From NCBI RefSeq assembly GCF_016808095.1, contig NC_068979.1, positions 15,357,001 to 15,421,000 of the forward strand: a DNA stretch of 64,000 nucleotides. The letters run 5' to 3'. The stretch's first letter is position 1. Each line of letters begins with the position of its first letter. The position numbers and the translations under genes are program-made. Under the pieces are notes generated by a model. It was not told the origin of the DNA. It searched no databases and saw nothing but the letters and a program-made list of their open reading frames with translations. This document shows positions 55,090 to 64,000 of this stretch, piece after piece. The stretch is from Vigna angularis. Lineage: Eukaryota; Streptophyta; Magnoliopsida; Fabales; Fabaceae.

Positions 55090-56403
55090 TGATAACAGTT
55101 GAAAAACTGTTATTTTCATGCTTAAAATTGATACTAAAAGCAACCTTTAGACTTAGAAACTAGCTTGAAATCAATGCTTTTATCTTTATTTTCAGAAATA
55201 AGAGAGCTGGACAGGTTTATGCTTGATTTGAGTGTTTTTGTGCAGGTTTTAAGGTGAATTTAGTGAAAAGAGTGAAGAAGGAGAGAAGTGACATTAGAAA
55301 AGACAAGAAAGAGTGCAAAACGAGAAGTCGAAGGCACCGCTCAGCGGTAATTTACCGCTGAGCGGCACTCAGGAGATTGCGGGAGTCACGCTGAGGGGCA
55401 AACTGGCCGCTGAGGGGAAGAAAAGGCACGCGCAGTCACCGCTGAGCGGTATTTACCGCTGAGCGGCACTTTTTGGGCTTGGGCTTTTGTAATCTTTTGT
55501 AACTCTAGATTAGTATATAAGGGCTTGCACGTCCTAGGGTTTAGTATCTTTGGCAGAAACGAAGCAAACACTCTCTCTTCCACCCCTTTGAAGGAGGATC
55601 TTGGATGCTCAGGCTACCTCTTCACCTTTTTAGGGTTTATTCTTTCATTCTTTCATTGTTCATCTAGGTTCACCATGAATATGGTGAACTAAACCTTGTA
55701 TGTTTGTTGGGGAATCAATGTAATCTCTTGAAGCTCTCATATATGGAATTTATGCTTGCATCTTAATCTAAGACTTATGCTTTCTTTCATCATTAGTTAG
55801 GGTTTTTCCTCTTTGCTCAATGCTTGCATTGTTTAACTCATTCTATTGCATGATTATTGGTTTTGTCGATACGGACACGTACGGGGAAGTCTAGATCCGG
55901 GGAATTTCTCCCAATATTATACTGACAATATTATATTGGTTGTCGTTAAGCTCCTGCACTCATGAACTAATCATTAGGAATGCTAGGAATTGTATGAACT
56001 ATTTGATTAGGGAGAAGCCATCTAGAATGGTACTTTAGAGAGTGGCATTAACAATGATGATTTGAATGTTGAATTCCTAAAATGTATGAGAGTGGATGAG
56101 ATGAAATTGACCCCCAACAACATATTCATTCATATAATCCATTGAAAGTGTTTATCTTTTGTCTTTGCCATTGATCAATTCATGCATACATGTTTAGTTT
56201 TTAGTCTTGCATATAAAATCCAATTATTTCGTCCTTAAGTCTTAGCTAATCAACAAACCACACAACTAAACTAGGCCGTGAGTCCTTTGGGAAGAACGAT
56301 ACTTGGTCTTACCAAGTTTATTACTTGAACGATTCGGTCATACTTGCCGATTGTGAAACAAGTTTGTGACATCATATTTTGGTGCTTACAAATTTGTCTA
56401 TCA
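55090..56403 (+). repeat. 3' LTR of element B
   Basis: 1314 bp, with no difference seen from 47344-48657. TATA box at about 55514. CATGCATACATG at 56181-56192. Ends CTATCA and runs directly into satellite (ATATTCATACACATGC). Confidence 0.92.
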
Positions 56404-57555
56404 ATATTCATACACATGCTTGCATAATTGCATACATGAACGCACACATGCATACATGCATAGATGCTCACATGCTTGCACGCATAGATGCACAAATGCA
56501 TAAGTACATTCGTCCATATGCACGTGCATCCAAATGCATGCACACATGCATTCATTCAAACGTGCACATATGCATACATTCATACATGCACTCATGCACA
56601 CATGCAAAAATGCACAAATGGAAAAATGCAGACATGTATACGTGCACACATGCACACATCCACACATGCACACATGGACATATGAACGCATGCACACGCT
56701 CACAAGTACACACGCGTACGTGCACATGCGTACGCTTCTTCATGCACACATTCAAAAATCCATACATGCACACATGCATACATACACGCATGCATATTTG
56801 CATACATGTACCCATGGACACATGCACACATGCATACAAGCATACATGCACACATACATACATGCACACATGAACGCACGCACACAAGCATACATGCACC
56901 CATGCAGACATGCACACATGTCACAGGCACACATGCATACATGTACATATGTCACAGGCACACATGCATACATACATATGCATATTCATACACATGCTTG
57001 CATTCATGAACCCACACAAGCTTACATGCATAAATGCATAGATGCATACGTGCTTACATGCATAGATTGATAGATGCACACATGCATAGATGCACACATG
57101 AACCAACACATGCATAAAGGCATAGATGCAACCATGCATAGATTAATACATGCATACCAGCATACATAAATGTGCACATATGAATACATTCACACATACC
57201 CATATGCACACTTGCACACACAAATGAATACACGCACACATGTACACATGCACATATGCACACATGCACACATGCATAAATGCACATATGCATACATGCA
57301 TACATGCATACGTGCATACATGCATACGTGTATACAAACATATGCACACATGCATACATGAACCCACAAGTGCATACATGCATAGATGCACAGATGCCTA
57401 TGCATACATGCATAGATGCAAACATGCATAGATTCACACATGCATACCAACATAAGTACATATGCACATGTATACATATGCATGCAAAATGCAAACATGC
57501 ACTTATGAATACATTCACACATGCACACATGCGTGTATGCATATATGTACGTATG
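56404..57555. repeat. CATGCATACATG satellite, block 2 (1.15 kb)
   Basis: Same word set and purine/pyrimidine alternation as block 1. ATGAACCCACACA-like marker words recur at variable spacing (56447, 57007, 57357), suggesting degenerate higher-order units. ORFs through it are spurious. Confidence 0.9.
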
Positions 57556-57976
57556 TAGGAATCGTATGAACTCGTAATTAGGGAGAAGCCTTCTTGAAAG
57601 GTAATTTAGAGAGTGGTATTAATAATGATGAAAAGAATGTTGAATTCCTAAAATATATGAGAGTGGATAAGATGAAATTGATAACCCCAACAACATACTC
57701 ATCCATATATTCCATTGAAGTATTTGTATTTGGTTTTAGCCATTGATCAAATTCATGCATACATGTTTATTTTCTGTTTTGCATATTAAACTCAAATTAT
57801 TTCGTTCTTAAGTCTTAAATAATCAACGAATCACATAACTAAACTAGGCCGTGAGTCCTTTGGGAGAACGATACTTGGTCGTACCAAGTTTATTACTTGA
57901 AACGATTCGGTCATACTTGTCGATTGTAAAAAAAGTTTGTGACGCCGTATTTCAGTGTTCATAAATTTGTCCGTCA
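57556..57976 (+). repeat. LTR 3' fragment of the element A/B family
   Basis: Starts AGGAATCGTATGAACTCG and matches the last ~420 bp of the family LTR with many differences. Ends GTCCGTCA. Satellite lies on both sides. CATGCATACATG at 57754-57765. A diverged, older copy whose 5' part has been lost to, or replaced by, satellite. Confidence 0.85.
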
Positions 57977-60250
57977 TGCACACATGTACACATGCACACA
58001 AGCACCCAAGCATACATGCACACATGGATACACGCATCCATCCACCCACACATGCATACATGCATACATGCATACATGCAAACACATATGCATACATCAA
58101 TAAATGGAAAGATGGACACATGCATAGGTGCATACATGCATAGATGCATACATGCATAGATGTATATTAGCATAGATGCACACATGCATACATGGATACA
58201 CATGCATACGTTTATTCATGCACACATTCAAATATGTGCACGCATGCATACATAAACACATGAAAAACATGCACAAATGAACACTTGCACCCGTGCACAC
58301 ATGCCCATATGCACAACTGCCCACATGCACACATTCACACACGTATCCAGGCATTCATGCATACATGCACACATGCATAGATGCACACATGTACACATGC
58401 ACACATGCACCCAAGCATACATGCATACATGCAAACACATATGCAGACACACATGCAAACATCCATCCATTGATATATGAAAACATGCATAGATGCATAC
58501 ATGCATAGATGCACACATGCATACACGCATACGTACATATGCGAATGCATGCACAAATGCATACACATGAATGCATACATGCACAAATGCATACACATGC
58601 ATGCATACATCCACACAGGCATAAATCTACGTTGGCATAAATCCACACATGCCCACATGGACACATGCACCCATGCACATATGCATACATCCACACACGC
58701 ATCAATCTACACATACATACATCTACACATGCATACATACAATCTCGCGCACACGCACACATGCACACATGCTTACATGCAAATGCAAACGTAAACACAG
58801 AGATGCAAACAAGCACACATGCACACATGCATACATGCACATATGCTTATAGGCATACATGCATACATGCATACCATTGCATACATGAACCCACACATGC
58901 ATACATGCATAGATGCTCACATGCTTACATGCATAGATGCACAAATGCATAAGTACATACGTACATATGCACATGCATCCACATGCATGCACACATGCAT
59001 ACATTCAAACATGCACATATGCATACATTCATAAATGCATTAATTCACACATGCAAAAATGCACAAATGCACAAATGTAGACATGTATACGTGCACACAT
59101 GCATACATCCACACATGAACACATGGACATAAGAACGCATGCACACGCTCACAGGTACACACACATATGTTTCTTCTTGCATACATTCAAACATCCATAC
59201 ATGCACACACGGACATATGCACACATGCATACAAGCATACATGAACGCACGAAGACAAGCATGCATGCACCCATAGATACATGCACATATTTTACAGGCA
59301 CACATGCATACATGCACACATGCCACACGTCCACATGCACACACACATGAATGAACACACGCACACAGGCACACATGCATACATGCACACAAGCATAGAC
59401 GCACACATGCATACATGCACATGCGCACATATGCACACACCCATGCACACACGCATACTTACACAATCATACATGCACAACCACACATCCATACATGCCT
59501 TCATGCAAACCTGCATAAACGCACACATGCAGACATGAAAACATGTACACATGCACACATTAACCCTTACATACAGTACACATACTTGCACACATGCATA
59601 CATGAACCCACACATGCTTTCATGCATACATGCATACATGCACACAAGCATACATGCATAGATGCAGTCATGGACACATGCATACCTACATACGTACATA
59701 TACACATGCAATCATATGCATGCGCACATGCATACATGCAAACATGCATATATGCATACATTCATACATGCAACAATGCACATATGCACATATGCACACA
59801 TGCACCCATGCACACATGCATACATGCAGACATGCATAAATCCACACATGCATACATGAACACATGCACACACGTACAATGCACACACGCTTACTTGCAC
59901 ATGCAAACGCACACATGCATACAAGCACACATTCACACATGCATACAACCATACATGCAGATATAAATACATGCGTACATGCATACATACATATGCATAT
60001 TAATACTCACGTTGGCAGACATGCATAGATGAACCCACACATCCTTACCTGTATGCATACATAGATGCAAACATGCTAGTACACATAGATGCATAGATGT
60101 ACACATGCATAACTACATACGTACATATGCACATGCATACACATGCAAGCGCACATGCATACATGCAAACATGCAGATATGCATACATTCATACATGCAA
60201 CCATACATACATGAACACAAGCACAAATGCACAAATACAAAGATGTATAC
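57977..60250. repeat. CATGCATACATG satellite, block 3 (2.3 kb)
   Basis: Continues directly from the LTR end. 59580-60245 strongly resembles 45363-46070 of block 1 (shared order of ATGAACCCACAC, GATGCAGTCATG, ACCTACATACGTACATATAC), so the two blocks are duplicates of one longer array. Confidence 0.9.
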
Positions 60251-61559
60251 TGATGACCAATTTATGAACACCGAAAACGGCGCCATAAACTTGTTTAACC
60301 GTCGGCAAGTGTGATCGAATCGTATCAAGTAATAAACTCGGTAAGACCAAGTATCGTTCTCCCAAAGGACTCACGACCTAGTTAGTTATCTGATTTGTTG
60401 ATTATTTAAGACTTGTGAACGATTGATTGTAAGTTTTTAATGCAAAAGACAATAATTTGACATGTATGCATGAGTTTGATCAATGGCAAAAAGAGTAAAA
60501 CAAACACGTAATGAATTATATGGATGAGTATGTTGTTGGGGTTATCAATTTCATCTTGTCCAGTCTCATATATTTTAGTAATTCATCAATCTTTTCATCA
60601 ATGTTAATGCCACTCTCTAAATTACCTTGTCAAGAAGGCCTATCCTTAATTACGAGTTCATACAATTCCTAGCATCCCTAATAATTAATTCTGAAGTGCA
60701 GAAGCTTAACAGCAACCAACCCTCATATTCCTATGCCTAGGCAATATGCTATTGGGAGAAATTCCCCGGATCTAGATCTCCCCGTACGTTCCCATATCGA
60801 AAAAATCAATAATCATCGCAATGAATGAGCTAAACAATGCAAGCATTAAGCAAAGAGGAAAAACCCTAACTAATGATGAAAGAAAGCATGTATCTTAAAA
60901 TAAGATGTTAAATCATTAATTCCATATATGAGAGTTTCACAAGACTACATTGATTCCCCAACAACAATAGAAGGTTTAGTTCACCATATTCATGGTGAAA
61001 CTAGATGAACAATAATGAAAGAGTGAAAGATAGAACCCTAGAAAGATGAGGAGGTAGCCTGAGCATCCAAGATCTTCCTTCAAGGGGTGGAAAAGTGAGT
61101 GTTTGCTTCGTCTCAGCCAAAGGTACAAACCCTAGCAACACCTAAAGCTTATATACTATTCGTAAAATTACATAAAAGTGAGCCTAAGCCCAAAAGAGTG
61201 CCGCTCAATGGTAAACTACCGCTCAGCGGTAAGTGCGTGAGTTGATTCTTCCCCTCAGCGGCATTTTCACCCCTCAGCGGATCCAACGTGAGTTTCTGAG
61301 TGCCGCTCAGCGGTAGTTGCGACTTCTCCTTTTGCATTTTTTTATGTCTTTTCTGATTCCATCTCTATCCTTCTTCACTTCTTTCACCAAGTTCACCTTA
61401 AAACCTGCATAAAACACTGAAATCAAGCATAAACTTGTCCAACTCTCTTATTTCCAAAAATATGAACAAAAGCATGATTCCAAGCTAGTTTCTAAGTGTT
61501 AAAGGTTGCTTTTAGTATCAATTTTAAGCATGAAAACAACAGTTTTTCAACTGTTATCA
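60251..61559 (-). repeat. 3' LTR of element C
   Basis: Minus strand TGATAACAG...GGTCATCA. Palindrome cluster at 61200-61310 (some units decayed, e.g. CCGCTCAATGG). CATGCATACATG on the minus strand at 60461-60472. TATATAA on the minus strand near 61150. Confidence 0.9.
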
Positions 61560-62414
61560 CAACCCCAAACTTAGAACTTTGCTTATCCACAAGCAAACAA
61601 GATATAACTCAATCTTCTACCAATCAATATAATGGTTTACTCCATTCAAAAACCCTCTTTTCAAGATAAGTAAAAACTTTAATTAAGCTCATGACAAAGA
61701 CTTCAATCAAGACATACACATGCTTTAGTGTTCACAAAGTCACTTAATATCCGACAAATGCTATTTTTCATGAATGATCAATCAACTAAGCATGGATGTT
61801 CATGTGCTCATGGAATATTTCCTCACTAGGTAAAGTGTTTCACTCAAATACAAGTGTATAAGAGGTAATCACTCATTCGCTCTACTATCACAATGTCACA
61901 TGAATTAACTTTGCCTTTCATTTAACCACAATCAAATAAATTCACAAGCATGCATCATCACAAGGACTTTTCAATGGCTTATAATGTGGCTGGGCTAACA
62001 AGAAATTGGTTTTTCTAGATCACAAAACCCTTGAGTTAAGAGAAATATATAAACACAATCATTCTTACTTTTCCCCAACTTTCTTTTGCATTGAGCTTTG
62101 CTTTTTGTTTTCTTTTCTTTCTCTTTTTCTTTCTCTTTTCACATACTTAATTCTTAGCTCTTAGCTCAATGCTTTCAATTTCCCTTTCTATTTTCCAACA
62201 ACCCCAAACTTGAACATGTGTCAATACCACAAATTATTTTCTACTTAACTCAAGGTAAAGCTTTCAACAAGGGTTTTAAATTTATGTTCAAGGCTAAGGG
62301 TTCAAATGATAGAACACATAGTGTTCTCTTTTAGTGGCTTATTTCATGCAATTTAGCTAATACAAGGGTTACCAACAAACGACCTTGATCATATGATACA
62401 AACAAGCTAGTAAT
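61560..62414 (-). other. 3' UTR and polypurine tract of element C
   Basis: Minus strand AAGTTTGGGGTTG directly before the LTR; a second copy (CAAGTTTGGGGTTGTTGG) at about 62200-62217. No coding signal. Confidence 0.65.
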
Positions 62415-62627
62415 TCAATCATAGAAAACCTGGGCAAAGTCATTCATGCTTTCAAAGTAATAGCATTCAATCACAAAAACTTTGGAGCTCAAAACCTCAC
62501 TTATAAGCTCATTCACATTTGACATACACATCCTGTTGAATATCACAATCACAATCACAATAACTTGCATTTGTTCACAAAGCTTGTGAATCACCTGTAT
62601 ACGCATGTAATGTGCATATCTCAACAT
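62415..62627 (-). CDS. Hypothetical small ORF of element C
   Basis: 70 codons. From MRIQVIHKLCEQMQ on it matches the ORFs at 5919 and 54036, with one whole codon missing (VFVIECYY against VFGIIECYY) and several substitutions, yet the frame is open to the same end (NDFAQVFYD). Confidence 0.28.
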   Translation of the reverse strand: MLRYAHYMRIQVIHKLCEQMQVIVIVIVIFNRMCMSNVNELISEVLSSKVFVIECYYFESMNDFAQVFYD

Positions 62628-62799
62628 TAATCTATATCAAAGGATCATCAAGCATTACTTATCAAACTATCACAATCATCAACAAACCATCATAACAGAC
62701 AAAGTTTCCAATTGAGTACATCATAACAGACAAAGTTTCCAATTGAGTACATCAAACCATCAAAACACTAAATAACAACATAAGTCTTGCTTTAGTTAT

Positions 62800-62825
62800 G
62801 ATAGCATTCATCGGTAAATGCTATC
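62800..62825 (-). other. Constant-loop hairpin after ORF2, element C
   Basis: Minus strand GATAGCATT-TACCGATG-AATGCTATC: intact 9-bp stem, one change in the loop (T to C). Confidence 0.72.
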
Positions 62826-62836
62826 TCAACTCCTCA

Positions 62837-63821
62837 TCAATCTGAGCTGTCATTTGTATCCTCCTCTTCTTCCTCATCTTCAGCATCCTCAAATGCATCA
62901 TCCTCATCATCCTCATCTTCTTCCACCTCCATAGCTGAAGCTTCAGCTGCTTCAGCTCTGCCTCCTTGTACCTGCTCTTCTAGCCAGGCTACCACATTAT
63001 GAAACTCCTCCATAGTCCACCTGTGTGTTGGAGGTGTATCATACATTCCAACAATCATCTCAGCAGTGGCCACCTGACCTCTGTGGATAGACTGTAACTG
63101 TGCACCTATAAGAAACATGTAAATGTCCCTCATCTTGAAGGGTTCTGCTTCATTTGTCTCAGCAGATGCCTGACTTTGTGCTTGCCCTCTTTCTCTACGA
63201 GTACGGCGTGGTGGAATTGGCTGAGTCGCCTCCTCACCTCCATAGTATTGTCTGTAATAGGCCTCATCAATTGATTTCCTTGGCCTTTCAAATGGTGGAG
63301 CAGAAGTATTCACCCCAGCTATCTTGCAGAGGTGTGTAATCAAAGAAGGATGTCCTAAGGGTTCTTTGCTATTTGTTGTGTTGGCACACATGCTTATCTC
63401 ATCAGCTATTACCTGTTCAATATTGACATTCAAGTTCCTGATTGCATAGTAAATGAGGAGTGCCCTACTAAGAGTGATGTCTGACACATGAGAACATGGC
63501 TGAATGTTGGCATGAGAAAATGCCATCCAATACTTTGCAAGAGGAGTCAAATTAGTCCTCCTAATGTTTACCATAAAGCCTATTCTATTCCTCTGAAAAT
63601 GTCCTCTAGGTACACATAAAACTCTCTCCACATCATCAAAATCAGTGCCTTCTTCCACACATAGAGCAAACTGGCACTGCTCACCAGCCCACACAATGTC
63701 CAAGAAGTTGTTGATGGAATCAGGATCATACGTAATAGCATGGCCTCTGACATAGCCTAGGTAATTCTCAGCTGGATAATCACCAATCTTTCTTGCATTA
63801 GTGTAGAATTCTTTCACCACA
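62837..63821 (-). pseudogene. ORF2 of element C, 5'-truncated
   Basis: About 327 codons, open from VKEFYTNARKIGDYPAEN to the acidic tail and stop. Domain segments match element B (YLGYVRGHAI, SHVSDITLSRALLIYYAI, PSLITHLCKIAGV). The first ~90 codons are missing: homology stops at 63821. No internal stop despite visible divergence, which is mild evidence for past selection on the protein. Confidence 0.85.
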
Positions 63822-64000
63822 TGATGGAATCCTGCCTGATGTGTTTCTCAGTGTCCTTTTTTTTTGTAGTTTTTCATATTTTATTGTGCACGTATTTTAG
63901 CTTGTAAAGAGCATGGGTTACTATAAATACCCAGCTCCTCTCTTGTATTGGTACTTTTGAGAATAATGAGAATTGAGTTTTCTGAATCAGAAACTATTCT
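63822..64000 (+). mobile_element. Probable start of another LTR retrotransposon
   Basis: TGATGGAATCC begins exactly where ORF2 homology ends. It continues with a TATAAATA box near 63933 and TCTCTTGTATTGGTACTTTTGAGAATAATGAG-like sequence, which recalls Ty1/copia LTR R-U5 regions. The window ends before any confirming feature, so this is a guess from boundary position and composition. Confidence 0.4.

Larger units (their letters stand above)
47344..56403 (+). mobile_element. Element B: non-autonomous Athila-derived retrotransposon, intact copy
   Basis: 9060 bp with two 1314-bp LTRs in which I see no difference. It has a primer site, a complete gag-protease ORF, the hairpin array, an intact ORF2 and a polypurine tract. 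RT, RNase H and integrase are absent: gag-protease ends and the GGGAGGCAACCC module follows at once. No target repeat can be defined on the left because a tail of another copy precedes it; on the right satellite follows. Replication would need enzymes from an autonomous Athila. Identical LTRs imply recent activity or recent duplication. Confidence 0.85.
60251..63821 (-). mobile_element. Element C: inverted, 5'-truncated family member
   Basis: On the minus strand: ORF2, hairpin, small ORF, 3' UTR, polypurine tract, and a 1309-bp 3' LTR whose end abuts satellite at 60251. Everything upstream of codon ~90 of ORF2 is missing, replaced at 63822 by other sequence. More diverged from A and B than they are from each other. 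Confidence 0.85.

Noticed and set aside
56271..60330. Further Met/His/Cys ORFs of 60-180 codons
   Set aside because: Same satellite explanation.

Overview
This window is plant nuclear DNA from repeat-dense, probably pericentromeric, heterochromatin. No host gene was recognised. Nearly every base can be assigned to retrotransposons, one CACTA DNA transposon, or tandem repeats. The element types (Athila, Ogre/Tat and Tekay-type Ty3/gypsy; CACTA with an Ulp1-like protease) point to a eudicot, most likely a legume, where Ogre is abundant. The species is an inference only.

Layout. 1-12868: the 3' part of an Athila-type element (pol remnant, 3' UTR, 3' LTR). It is split at an ATGAC target site by 'element A' (1117-8274), a non-autonomous Athila-derived element. 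12869-12979 and 40918-45354: two halves of a CACTA transposon. They are separated by a 27.9 kb minus-strand Ogre/Tat-like element (12980-40917) with CACAC target duplications; removing the insert and one repeat restores the transposase frame. The Ogre has lost its pol. It keeps ORF1 and gag remnants, a tRNA-Arg primer site and two 3' UTR minisatellites. Its 5' LTR holds a nearly complete Tekay/Del chromovirus (29253-38950) and a fragment of another gypsy element (about 39144-40430). Its 3' LTR holds a diverged Tekay solo LTR (about 16045-18427).

45355-60250: about 5 kb, in three blocks, of a CATGCATACATG-type satellite that is almost strictly alternating purine/pyrimidine. It alternates with copies of the element A family: a tail plus complete 'element B' (46944-56403), an LTR fragment (57556-57976), and minus-strand 'element C' (60251-63821). 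Another LTR element appears to start at about 63822 and runs off the window.

How the parts relate. Elements A, B and C form one family. B is the best copy: no difference was seen by eye between its two 1314-bp LTRs, it has a tRNA-Asp primer site, an intact gag-protease ORF of 804 codons and an intact second ORF of 404 codons (putative plant transposon protein domain, acidic tail). It has no reverse transcriptase or integrase, so it must use enzymes from a partner, plausibly an autonomous Athila. Between its two ORFs lies the most unusual signal in the window: a series of hairpins with a near-constant 8-nt loop (TACTGATG or TACTGAAG) but different, mutually compensated stems, bracketed by two copies of a GGGAGGCAACCC hairpin. 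This looks like a selected RNA structure. The ORF2 leader also appears to have its own promoter-like region and a 5' UTR intron.

All coordinates and similarities were read by eye. Family names come from recognised motifs, not from a database search.
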